This document shows positions 19,346 to 32,515 of a stretch of DNA of 64,000 bases, in pieces; the first letter of the stretch is position 1, and every line of letters starts with the position of its first letter. The stretch lies in contig OZ034974.1 in assembly GCA_964030785.1 (NCBI GenBank), positions 49,176,355 through 49,240,354 on the forward strand, in the 5' to 3' direction. Under the pieces are notes generated by a model that was not told the DNA's origin, ran no database searches, and saw only the letters and a list, made by a program, of their open reading frames with translations. Made by a program: the position numbers and the translations under genes. The stretch is from Siderastrea siderea (taxonomy: Eukaryota > Cnidaria > Anthozoa > Scleractinia > Rhizangiidae).

Positions 19346-21441
19346 GAGACCGGATTTAAGTACAGGACTTGATTAGCAATTTAGCTCGCTCAGTCCGTTG
19401 GTTGGACATAAGACTCAATCTTCCCTTCCCTTTCAGACAAGATTTTCCCTATTTTGTCTTAATCCAGACCCTTTTTCAGACTTAAACGGCTCTTAACACA
19501 AAGCCATTGGGTTCGCATGTAGACGACGTATATAGCTTATTTAACAGAGAGTCCCCCCGGCACTCCCCCAAGGAATTCTCAAGGCTCTAAACCCAAGCCC
19601 CATTGGGTCTGCATGTAGACTTATCTAGGGTATTTAACAGAGAGTCCACTCCCCCCCCCCCCCCGGGAATGCTCAAGGTCAAAGTTTTATCAGTACGAAG
19701 TTAAAAATCAACAAAGGAACTTGTTGAAAACGGAAACTGTGAAGCCATTTTAATTAACTGTATTGAAAAGACAAGTTTTTAATTTTAGATTCAAAGGCAC
19801 CCATTGTAAAGGTTGTCTGTCGCTTGAAGGAAACACGATGTCAAAACGATCTTTTCTATTTCCAAAAGGAAAATATTGTTATCGCTAACGTCAAAACTAA
19901 TTGTTTAATTGTGGCTCCCTTTCGGTTTAGCAAATATGGTTGCTACAGCACCTAAGTCGAGGGAGACAGGTGTATTTGAAGGGTTTCTACATGGAGGGGT
20001 TTTTTTCTCAGGTCAAACAAATTTGATGAATGATCTTTTCGTCGTTTACAATAAAAATGAGACATTCGCTCGCCTTAGTTCGTTTTTAAAAATTCTGTGA
20101 TATTCTGCTTATTAAAAAAAGGAGAAATGCGATCCTTACAGAAATTAAAGAAATGTTATGTTTTGGTAGTTTGCTTTTTTGGAGCAAGGGAGAACTGCAT
20201 GCAAATCTGCGTTATCATTTTTCTGACCTTTAATTTGCATGTCCAAATACAAGTAATTAAGAAAACTGTGAGAGCATATCAATATGCAAAAATTGGCAAA
20301 CGTGTTTAAGAGAAAAACGGCTTTATTGTGATATTTCTTGTGTGGTAAATCCTCATGATTTAACAGGAGAAATAAAGCTGAAATAATAAGAAAAGGTGTC
20401 ACAATATTCATTGCGGAGGGGAATTGTTTAGTCTGAGTTTTGCCCGGTTAGTTATTAACAACACTGTAAACAAAAGCGGCAGTAACTGAAAAATTGATCC
20501 TTTTTTGTTCCCAGAGTGAAACCTACTCTTTCATTTTAACAGTAATATGAAATCGGAAATCTTGCAGACAAAACGCTGTGCTAGAAAATTTTCGATTGTT
20601 AACCATGTGTGCTCTACAAATTTGTTACATTTGCTGGCGATGTAAAATACAAAAACATGATGTTTGTAGGCAAGCGGACAGTGAGTAAAACTGAAGGTGA
20701 GTTCTACTTCTTATATAGATAGACCTTTAAACGACCGCTATACCTAAACGATTAATATTAACAGTCCGCTAAAACACGCTCATAGATTTGGCTGAAAATT
20801 CAAAATCGGCTTATTTTTTACTCTGCTTTCATCGATTATATATTTCCAAAAATGTGTGATTTTTTTGTTCGAAAGTCGCCAGCAAAACTGGCTAAATGGC
20901 ATAATGAATTTATGTTATATTCATTATACAGCAACTGTGAACGAGTAGACAGTTTCGTCCAACTGTATCGATTTTAAAGGCCCCTGTTTGAAATTAAAAT
21001 GACTTTTAGCGAAAGTGTGCTCTCTAATTTCGCGCGCACAAATGTTTCAATTGAAAATAATTAAAATAAGTGTAAAGTAGTTCTTGCTCGAGGCTAAATT
21101 TCTTTAGTTTAACGCTGTATGATTAGTCAAAAAGTGCGAATTGACTTTTAGCTTATTTCTTCTCGTTGCATCAATGCACAGCAGGCGATATGGGATCGCA
21201 GGTGGGATTGATTGTCTTAATGTTCTTTATTTTACAGCAAAGCGTATTGTCATATCAACCAATCACACTACTCTGAAGATCTTCTCGCAAATTAACATAA
21301 AACAGCGGCGAGAAGCTGTACTAAGTAAACTGAAATAATTGGAGCACATGAAGAGATGTGATAAACGCAATCTACCGGGACGGGATCATTTGTGGTAACA
21401 GTGGTTGAAGACAGAAATTCTAACCGCGTTTAATAATCGGG

Positions 21442-22266
21442 ATGAAGAAAACCATCAGGTCGGCTAGGGTGTCACCATCAGCGGTGAAATGGAGCGACGA
21501 GGTTGAAAACAAAGATTGCGCTAGCAAAGACGTTGTTATTGTACAAGAAGCCGAAAGCTCAGGGGGTCATTCCGTACCTTCTTTAAACGTACAAAATTCC
21601 GCTCCGAGTCGGCTTAGTAGGAGGGTTTCACAATCGACGAAAATAAGTACGTCAAATGTTAAAGTTGCGTTCGCCAAAGATACTCATCGAAATGATACAC
21701 AAGCTAGTAAAATGAGGCTTTTGCTCTCATCAATGCGAAAACTCCTCTGTTTGTCTTCTTGTTTCAAGGTAGAATTTACGTCTCGTCAACTCGAGGAGAT
21801 CTATCAGCGCTACTACTGCCGCCAAAAACTGGACAGGATTCTGTATATAATCTTACTGGATTTTGTGGTTAATTTGTGCCTTATCGCGATGTACTCAGCG
21901 GTTTTCGAAAAGTCAAACCCTACACAAGTTAACCGACTCATTATCACTTGTACATTCTGCGCACTCAATCTTACGCTGATGATTTTACACTTTTTAAAGC
22001 TTTTTCCTCAGAGAATCTTTTCGTGGTTGCCATATATTGTCTGGTTCACCGTGTTTTTTCAGTTACAAGTTGACCTAGCCGTTGGATATGACCCTTTGGT
22101 TCCTAGCGATTCAGTGGGAATGTTCGTGTTTTTTATGTTCATTTCTTTTGTCATGTTGCCCGCAAGTTTGCCTTTATGTACGGCGTTAGCTCTACTTGCT
22201 GGAATGGGACATATTGTCATAACAAGCATTTTTGCCAAGCAAAATCGCGAATATTTCGGGAGACAG
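21442..22266 (+). CDS. ADCY3: ADCY3-like exon 1: N-terminus and TM1-TM5
   Basis: Encodes 275 residues. The first 130 are Ser/Lys-rich and cytosolic. A Cys-containing stretch ([12 protein letters not shown]) precedes [16 protein letters not shown], the usual juxtamembrane start of this cyclase type. Hydrophobic segments follow: [69 protein letters not shown] and [15 protein letters not shown]. The donor is a perfect GTAAGT at 22267. The ATG is the first in its open frame; a longer protein from an upstream exon cannot be excluded but is not needed. Confidence 0.93.
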
Positions 22267-25200
22267 GTAAGTCGTCCTTGTTGATATTAACTTGGGCATG
22301 TAGCATCTTTGGTAGCAAGTTCAATAAAACCCAACCATTTCCGGAGTTTTTCATTTTCCACGGAAACCTTAAGAAGTCGCAATTCAACGAAAGCCAATGA
22401 TTTTGTGTTATCTTCCCTATCCAAAGAAAGCTTTCCTTTTATTAAAGTTACCTCACAGTTTCTCGAGCTTTACCTAATTGAAAACTATTTTAAACACACT
22501 ATTCAGTTGAAAAGTTTACGTTTGTCGCTAATTGTAGAATGATTATGAACAAGTCCAAAACATGAGGATGTTGTCTTTTGTGGACTGTTTTGGCTTTATC
22601 GCGCACTCTAGCCGATATATACCCTCAGTCCTGCATAGACCTCTTTGTGTCTCAGAAACGCTTAATAAAATATTTTCCGGCCATTCTCGGTCGGCACCAA
22701 GGTCATATTTTAGCGAAATTGTTTGCTTAACTATTAAATTTTTTTTCCTTCGCGGGACCAAGAATGGAACATTTCCTCGAATAAAGCAGTCGTTGTCTAA
22801 ATTGTATGTTCTCGCTATCGATGTTGCTAAGCGAGTGACAAAGATAAAATTAGCCGATAGTGAAGAGCTTTTTGAAGATGGTTCTTCGCGTAATATTGAC
22901 GATGTACTGTTTTAAGCCGCTTTTATTTACAAAGAAAAATCCTCATAGTCGGCGATATTTGTTGCAACAGTTTTATTAGTGTAAATAAGCGAAACGTGCA
23001 ACATAAAATGCAACAGCTTTTGTGGCTGTTCGCAATGGGAGCCGTGTCATGGCAGACTGCCTTTGGCATGTTTCCCTTGCTTAGTGCTTAGCCGAAAAAC
23101 ATTCCGCCTTTTCCCTTCATATCGGTGCACTTTGTGTCACTAATACTGCTTGGTTTATTCAACTATATCGCACGAATCTCCCAAACGACAGACAAAATCG
23201 GAATCTGATTCTAAACTACCAGATTTTTTAAAATTTCTGTTGCAACTGCTAGTCTTCTCTTCGCGTTTAAATGTTGGCAATAATTTAGCATCGAAGGGGC
23301 TTAAATTTACACGCGCAACCGTCGAAGTAAAATATAAAACAACTGATTGATTGTGGGCTTTCGCGTAATGTATTCAGGTGAAAATGAATGCTTCTTGGCA
23401 ACAGAAACACACTCTATTTCAAGCGATTTTAGCGGAGTTTTTAACTTAAGATATTGTGTAATTTGACACTCACGATTTACAGAAAGAATTTCTCGTTGAG
23501 GCAAGCATGAGTTTATTCTTTGGTTAAAACACAGCACTATCATTCCCGCTTCAAAATTTATTTTTATTTTCTTTGACATTTTAATGAAAGTCTTTTAAAG
23601 CTGATTGTGTTTACCGAAGCCTTTCATAATAGCAGCTTGCCTGCGTCATACATAAATTGTCCAATCGTGTACCTCATTGAAGATTAATAATGATATAATT
23701 CCAGTAGTATAATGAATTACTTCGTAATAGACAACACAGTTGATGAAAACAGAACTGAACTTTAATGTCATCTTTGTATTTCTCGAGACAGATGATCAAC
23801 GCAAACAAAAAGCTTTATGCACACTATGTCGGACAGATAGCTCGCTACTGTGTCACCTGGAAAAACAAAGAGAGAGGCGAATTGTTGACATATGAAATGC
23901 TGTCCGAATTTTTGCCAGGTCGATGCTGTGCGCTGTAATCTATAAAGTGGACACTATGTATCAGATAGGTTTCGTTCCACGACACTGGCTTATTGTGAAC
24001 AGATAACCGGATCGGGCGCACCATACTAAATATTGAACGGATTTGCTTTGATATAACTACCTATAATGTGCCGTTTTCAGATTGGTGTTCCTGTGCGCAT
24101 GATACATAAACAGAAAAGGAAATGTACAGATAAAAAGGACATGTTGAAAGGAAGTTGTGACGTTATTCTTATGTAAAAACTCCTTAAACGTCCTTCTTTC
24201 ATGTGTTTTAATTTTTAATCTTTTCAGTTTTTCTCAGTCTGACCAGTCTGAGATCCACTGGTTTGTACGTCGTATTTCAGTGGCATTGAACTTAATTCAA
24301 GTGTCAAAAAAACTATTGATGACCGCGCAAAGCAGTGTAAGAACCGAAAAAAAAAACAACAAATTATGCACTTTTCAAAGAAAAAACCATAATCGTTGGT
24401 GTAGAGACAAAGGAAAAAACGTGATCTACTCCATATGCCCATCCCTGCCCGGCTTCGAGATGTCATTAACTCGCAAATAAAATCTAATATTCCTATATTG
24501 CTTTCCTAACATCATAATTTTTCGTTCACTTTCAGGATTCATTATTCATCATTAAACAATATTTTTAATTGAAAACCCGAGAACCCTATAATATCGTATC
24601 TGTGTTATAAGATTAAAGGTGTATTAAGTCTACTTTAGCAGAACTTTGCAGATTTTTTTTTCAAAACCATTTAAACCTGTGTCAAACATGTGCAAGAGTC
24701 GCTGTCGCTTCCTGGTCTTAGTGGAAGGCAATTCCAAATCTAAGGTTTACAAATAAATAAAAATGAGAGATTCGAACGATAGAAACATTTATCTGCAAGT
24801 CGATTGAGTTTTCTTTGTTTTTGCCTTGCTAAGTATTTTGCAGTGTCAGGAATCTAGTGATGACGCAATTGTATAAATCTGCCTATTCAACATTTAATAC
24901 AGCCTTATACAGGTGACGTCTTCATAACGTCAGAGAGCTAATTTGACAAATTTTGTTACTTTCACGGACGGCCACATGTGGCCAAAAGTCACTTGAGAAA
25001 CAGGCGGCCTCAGGAGAAAGTAGTGCTTGATAGCTTTCCTTTAAATGGACGACCACACTTTTGAATTTCATCAACGGACTCAAAAGTAGCAATTTGTTGC
25101 ATAATAAATTAAACACTTATACAGGAAGATACCGCCCAATAATTTTCATTTGATGATATAACTTTGAACCATCCCAATTTTAACGGACTCTTAGCTTAGT

Positions 25201-28200
25201 CAGCATAATAAAATATTGTTTCCTTTCAATAACACAGATCCATTTATCTGTAAGAGATTAGGTTACATCAGTTTTGAAGCTTTACAGAAACGTCGCACTT
25301 CTTCGACAGATTTAGAACTAGAACCACCTTGAACGGCACAGTATACAGAACGACAGGAAATACTACTCTTTTCAGCTTTCATTTGAATGGTCACACTTTA
25401 GGATTTCATTAACAGACTCAAAACTTAGCACCACCTTGTACAGCATAATAAACAGCACCACAGGAAAGTACTGCTCAGTAGCTTTCATTTGAATGGTCAC
25501 ACTTTAGGATTTCGTCAAGACACTCAGCAGTTAAAACTGCATCGTACAGCATAATAAACAGCAGATTCATAGTTAGAACCACCTTGAACGGCATAATAAA
25601 CAGAATGACAGGAAAGGACTGCTCAGCTGTAGCTCTCATTTGAATAGGAACGCTTGAGGATTTCATCCACAGACTCAGAAGATAGAACCATCTTGTACAA
25701 CATAAAAAGCACCGCCACGGGAAAGTACTGTTCAGTAACTTTCATTTGAGTGGTCAAACTTTAGGATTCAAACTTCAGGATTTCATCCACAGACTCAAAA
25801 AAGTTAAAAATCACCTTTCACTGAATTATAAAGAATACCACATACATTGAAATGGTCTCACGTTTGGATTTCATCCACAGACTCAAAAGGTAGAACCACT
25901 TTATACACTGTGAAATTAACAGAACCACAAAAACGTCCAGGTTACTAGTTACCATCTAAATGATAAATCCCCTGGTTGTTCAAAAAGCGGATAACTCTAT
26001 CTAGTGGGGGGGACAGGGGGGTATAAGCCTCCCGCTTCCCGTACCCTTTAATCCCGGTTCCCGCCCTGTATTTTTTGGGTCCCGCCCCTTTGCATTTTTT
26101 CGATTCCGAAATATTGCGCAATATTGCGTAATTTTTCCCTTTTTCTCCCGCTTCTTGCCACCTTGGGAATCCCGCTTCCCGCCCCTCTTCTACCGCCTCC
26201 CGTACACCTCCCGCCCCCTTTTCTCCCGGTCTCCCGCCCCCCTGTCCCCCCCCCTACTATCTACCGGCCGGGTAAATCACTATCCAGTCGATAGGGTGCT
26301 TTGCCTGTTTTGTTAACCGATTTATCCACCTTAAGGCCCCCATGAAAGCTTCCCATCATTGTGCAGCAAAACGAACAGCACAAGAGCTCATTAACGCCTT
26401 TCACTTGAATGACCACACAGGCTTTAATTGCATCTCACGTTGCAAATACCAAATCAAATTGGCAAAGACTTAGTTTGATAACAAAGTGGTAAATCTAAGA
26501 TCTTTCTGTCTGTAATGTGTAAATCTTTCTTTTTGATTACGTAATCGACACGAAATCGGCCCTGATGCAATCATTTCATTCAGTATTTATCGGTAACCCT
26601 GTTTAAAATCCTTCGTTAAAATATTGGTGCCATCTGATAAAATTCTCACAAGTTTGCGAATTTGATTGAAAGGTAGCCTTAGCTGCCAATGACAAGACTG
26701 TGCCGGGAAATCTTAGTCTGCCCTGTATTGAGCATTGTATCCTAAAGGCCAAGTAAACGACCAACATTTTCGTGAGACTTGCCGCGCAAGAAATGGTGCG
26801 TTGCAAGTTGGGATTGTTTGTTGCGCGTATTACCACCTCTTTGCGCAACAAATTTTCATTTTTTTAAAAAGAAGACGTCTCTTCTACTTTTTGCAACATA
26901 AAAAATTTGTTAAGGGTCGTTAAGCACGGAGGTGGTAATACGCGCAACAAACAAGTTCAACTTGCAACGCAACATTTGTTGCGCGACAAGTTGCACGAAG
27001 CCCGTATTACTTGGTCACTTGGCCATGGACATTTTAACGTTTTTGGGTCCTAAGTGTCAAACGTACTAAAGTTAAAACTACGTACTTTCTCTTATTCACA
27101 AACCGCTGCTAGAACACAAAGAGGATGAGATATCAAGTAATTTTCGCAAAGGAGAACAAAGCATAATCAGTTTTTATCGATTCTTTTTAATACACAAGTA
27201 AAGAGCTTGGAAAAAATGGCCTAAATTTTACAAGTTGCAATCCATTTCCATCCTAGTCATACCTTGCCAAAGACACTTGTTCATAGCGTCTCAGAAAAAT
27301 AGTGCACTACTGTTTATCAAAACAGAGCCATATTGATTTTGGGTTTCCTTTTAGTCAGGAAAACAGTATTCTAAGGAGATAGCGAGATCGATCATGAGCA
27401 AGATAGAAAGATAATCTAATCCCTCAATGCATTTTATTGTATGGTCAAGAGATGACCCAAACTCCTTCAGACGGAATTTAAAAGCGTTCGGGATAACGAC
27501 GAAATTACTGTTTTTGCGTCTTCAAAGGGGAACTCAACAAAAAAGCTTCAGCAAAATACTTATGACGTCGTTTTCAGTTTTCCAAGTTGTGAAAACGTAC
27601 ACAGTTAATAGTAATAATAATTATAATAACAGTAATAACAATGGATAAAATATAAAAATGCTTAGCTACTAACTACAATGGATAAAATATAAAAATCGGT
27701 ATACAAGACAAGGGAATCCGGTGAACTAGCTAAATATAAATTATTTAGATATGTTCCGAATCGTAAGCTGAATATCTCAGTCGTAGAAACTCTTAGGGAA
27801 CATAATCTTATCCCCGAATTTCCAAGCTGCGACTGGCTTTTCGAAAAACCTAATGAGCTTTATTTCTCAATCTAAGACGACATTTTACCCTCCAAAAATA
27901 AAACGGATTACCATCCATCTTATGAAAGATGACGTAAGACATTTCTGCATTTCTGCATTTCTGACGGCTTAAGGCTTCCCGTACAGATGTTTCTTCGAAA
28001 CGATCTGGTGGCTGTTGGTTGGCTGTTGGGCCGGTGACCCATGTTTACTGAACTCAATGTAATTAGCTCAGCAGACTCGTGCAATGTGCTAAACCAATCA
28101 GGACAAGCATGCTGATTTCTTATCCAATCAGGAGAAACTTGTAACATGGCTAACGTGCTTTTTCCCGCGCTTTGCACGGGTTGCGTGTTTTTTTCTTTGC

Positions 28201-31200
28201 GTTTTGATTCTCGTAACGTTAACCTCTCACCCCTTCTTGTGACAGGCTTAGGCTAATAAAGTAACATACCACGGTTTTTCAAAGGGCAGATTTCTTTGAT
28301 CAGTTGATAGATCCCTACTCAACTGATAAAATGCATCCCAGCTAAAACATTTTTTCACCTGGATGGAGATTTGTACATTCCTTCGATAAGTATCCGCTCT
28401 TTGTACAACTGCGACCAGATGCTATTATTCTAGTTGTCGATAAGGACGACCACAAAAGTGCACTAAAAACAGAAAAACAAAAGTTTGATCGTATAATTAC
28501 GTCAGCTACATGTACCCTGTATTAACAGATATTTCCTTTACGTCAATCACGGTTTGAATTCTTTAATCGCATAGATCAAACAATGTTTGCATTTTGTCGT
28601 ACAGATAAAAGGAAGTATTTTTCTTCAATCATTTTAACATCCTCTCTGTTAGTTTGAAATGTAAATTCATCACATTCTATCTAATTAAAAATTACACAGG
28701 ATGCAATGCTTGCTTGCATTAGAAAGGTGACCTACTCTGCTAAAAACCAAAGCAAATATTACTCGCTTCAAGTCAGCAAATAGCACTTGTTTCAAGTCTA
28801 AGAAAGGACGATCTTTCAATGGACTGACGGGAAGTTTAAATAAGAAATTTATGTGTGTTTTCGTCATGGGATTGTGTATTTACAGTCGTGAAAATGTACG
28901 CCTTTTCCAAAGCCTCGGAAGACATTAATTTAGGTCCCGGAGTTCCCTGAATTCTGTCTTTTCGGTCTTCGATTTAGTACTTTCAAATGGCGTGGACTCT
29001 ATTTGAAAGTATTAGACTGTAAACCCAAGACGCAGAAGTATCGTTACACTGGGGAATAAAGTTTTAGCTTCCAGTGTTAAAGTACTAAATATTGTTATAC
29101 TGGAAGATGTGGAAAATATTGATGAAAGACGCAAACTGGCCCAATTTGTTTCATAACGTTACAAGACTATAGTATTTAATCTTTGCTGCTAAATGATCTC
29201 CGCATGACAATAATCAGGGCCGAAAGTTAATGTTACGTAATATATCAAACAGGAGAAAGAGTCAGTTTCATCAGGATACCCAAACACCGAGAAGTGAGTT
29301 GAAACAATGAGGTGCAGCTAAGTTTTTATAACCCACTTCGAGGTATTTGGATACCTGATGAAACACTCTTTCGAGGTTTTGAAATGGCCTCTCAAACCAT
29401 TCATAATATTTGGAGAAATTCTAAGCAAAAGTTCGCAAAACATTATGCTAATTAAGAGCCGGTATCCAAACCACCCTCACGGTAGCGATTTCCTTTGTTT
29501 TCTCTTTATGAATTATTAATGCGTTTGAGAAGGTTTCTTGGAAAAAATAAATGTCTATAAAAATCCTTTGACTGCGAGAATAAAACCTTGTTTGAAGTAT
29601 TTCAAACTGGCAAACCAAACGTGTGCCTTTAAAAAGAAAAGCATTCAATATAGTAGTACTTTCGTGTGGTACTTTTGCTAGGTTGGATACAAGGTGCAAG
29701 GTGCTTGAAATTGTGGCCATTATGAATAAAGCAGCTGATCTATAAAACAAAATGAAAACATTCTTAAGTGCTAGAATCACTCAAATAAAATATTAAAAGA
29801 GTAGCCATTAGAATGAATGTGACTGCGTGACTGCTCAAACAAAAGCTACCATCTAGCACGTTTTTTGTGGAGTCTTTTATTGTGACATTCGGTGGTTCTG
29901 TTTAGTTTGTGGATTTAAAAATCCTTGATATGCAGACCATTCAAATGAAAGCTCTCAATAAGCAGTACGTCTCTGTGGTACTGTTTTTATCCTGTGGAAG
30001 ATGGTTCTGACTTTAAAAGTGTGGTTATTATAATGGAAGCTATTGCAGAAGCACTTTCCTGTGGTGCTGATTATTATGATTTATTATGGTGGTTTTAACT
30101 TTTGAGTCTGTGGATGAGACCCTAAAATGTGACCATTCATATGAAAGCTACTGAGCGGTACTTTCCTGTGGTGCTGTTTATTATGATGTACAAGGTGGTT
30201 CTAACTTTTGAGTCTGTGGATGAGACCGTAAAGTGTGAACATTCAAATGAAAGCTATTGAGCAGTACTTTCTTGTGGTGCTGTTTATTATGCTGTACAAG
30301 GTGGTTATAACTTCTGAGTCTGTGTAAAATCCTTAAGTGTAACCATTCAATTAAGAGCTACTGAGCATTATTTTCCAGTAGTGCTGTTTGCATTCTGAAT
30401 TGAGACGAAATTAAGAAAGATATGCATAAATACAGAGTGCTTGACCGTAAATTTAACCTACATTTTGACTTTTTTTGTTTTCAGATGGGTGGGAACATTC
30501 TTCTGTTTGTATGCACCAATATTCTTGGCGCAATAGACTATTACATAGCGGACAGAAAACAAAGACGGTCGGTTCTAGAAACAAGACAGTCTTTAGAGGT
30601 CAAAATCACTTTAGAATCGGAGAATCTTCAACAGGTTTGTACGTCTATTTATTCAATAACTTGTACTATCTATGAGTGTGTGCCAGCTCAGCAACTGATA
30701 TGCTTTTCTCTTCTTCCTCAAAAATCGCCGAACAAAGAGCAGTGTGTCTGGTCCTTTACCTCGCGTTCAGCAATATTTGCACACAAAAGTATCCAAATAT
30801 AAGCTATAAAAAAATTGTTTTCGGCTTGGATCTTCATCAGTGTAAAACCTTTCGATTATTTCCACGCTCTTTTCGTTTAATTACAACTTTATTATCCCTG
30901 GAAGGAAAGAGGAACTGCTAGCCGAGGCGTGAACCACGCGCTCCTTGATTTTCACGTATTTTTCTGATTAATAAAGTAAAGTCGAACGTGAAGTGGTCGT
31001 TCAGCATTCATTAAATTTTTCGTCGTAACATTTGTCCTTATTTCCTTTTCCAGAGGCGCCTGCTTCACTCTGTTCTTCCGAAACACGTGGCCACAGAAAT
31101 GGCGAATGACATTGAAGCGGATGGCACTATTTTAAAGGATGGCGAGTTTAATAAGCTCTTCATCAGAAGGCATGAAGAATGCAGGTAAATTTCATTTAGG

Positions 31201-32201
31201 CTTTTGTCTATAACTGCTATGATTAAAAAAAATCACAAAGTGCTGAAGATCTATGGAGTTCAATCGAAACAGGGGGAACTAATTTGTTTGTAACAACTAT
31301 GATATAGGAATCATTACAAAATGCTGGGATATGGACTACAATCCGAACAGGGAGGGGGAGGAGGATTATTTGCTTGTAATAGCAATGATAGGAAAACCTC
31401 ACAAAATCACTCTAATTCCCGCCATCCAGGGTGAGGGGGGAGGGGGGCGGGCGGGTAACCATCCTAGTGCTCCGTGGTGTGCCTGTGGCCCTTCGACTAC
31501 GACTTACTTTCAGTACAACATATTGATTCATTGCATTCCTCTGCGTTCTGGGGAATTTAAGCGTCATTTTAATAGGAATTCACTTGTTTTCAGTATTTTG
31601 TTTGCTGATATTGTTGGATTTACCGAACTCTCATCCAAGTGTACTGCAGAAGAATTGATCATTACTCTGAATGAGTTGTTTGCTAACTTTGACAAGATTG
31701 GAACGGTAAGTGTAGCTGAGAGAACTCGAAACGATGGGGACACAACATGACGCCAATGCCTGAACTGTAACGTTGTACACGCGTTTAAAGGTTTTGAAAA
31801 TCGCTGCAAAAACCGTGTACGACGAAACTTGCTAAACGTTTTATCAAAACACATCGTTATCACTCAAACTAAAGAAACAGCATAAACAGCAGTCCGAAGA
31901 CTACTGCAGGGACTGTTGCTGACAAAGACATGAAGTTATAGAGTATACGGTCTTTGTTTTGACAGTATATATACCAGGTAAAGTCGCAATTCCTTTAAAT
32001 AGTCCTGATGCAGGATGATATCGTAATACGCCGAGATATTGTAGCGATGCCTTTACGCGTTGTTTGATCAGGCCATGTAGTCTACGGACTGACTGCTTAT
32101 GCTTTGTAGATGCTCCTGTGAATGTATAGCCTTTCATCGTTCTACGAGGGAAAGCAACCAGTGACACGGTGCAATAAGTGGCAGCTGTTGTACATCATCA
32201 T

Positions 32202-32283
<82 letters not shown>

Positions 32284-32297
32284 TTCATCATCATCAG

Positions 32298-32373
<76 letters not shown>

Positions 32374-32453
32374 TTCATCATCATTTCTCTCCACGCCAGA
32401 AGGCGCTTTAGGCCGTACTTTCAGGACGCCCTTGCAGATAACAAAATAAATGT

Positions 32454-32515
<62 letters not shown>

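Larger units (their letters stand above)
15746..21441. other. Intergenic interval between the Schlafen-like gene and ADCY3-like gene
   Basis: No gene is supported. It holds the 3' untranslated region of the Schlafen-like gene, a degenerate tandem repeat (about 16145-16625), an arm of the CCAAT MITE family (16860-17090), a foldback element (17480-17740) and a satellite block (18940-19345). AT-rich unique DNA leads to the cyclase start. The open frame at 18509-18727 has no recognisable domain and no supporting exons. Confidence 0.55.
22267..30484. other. ADCY3-like intron 1 (8.2 kb)
   Basis: Longest intron of the gene. It contains the 106-bp tandem family in reverse orientation (about 24930-25960, fragments to 26425) and forward orientation (about 29900-30400), a CCGGTTGTTCAAA MITE with a nested insertion, a foldback MITE at 26738-27025, a CCAAT-family arm near 28085-28200 and a small hairpin at 29253-29371. 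An exon-like open stretch at 23791-23940 ([12 protein letters not shown]) has no counterpart in adenylyl cyclases and is not needed for phase. Confidence 0.7.

Noticed and set aside
23791..23940. Exon-like stretch ([12 protein letters not shown]...) in cyclase intron 1
   Set aside because: Exon 1 joins exon 2 at 30485 in phase and gives a continuous TM5-TM6 sequence. This stretch has no place in the cyclase fold and runs into a stop.
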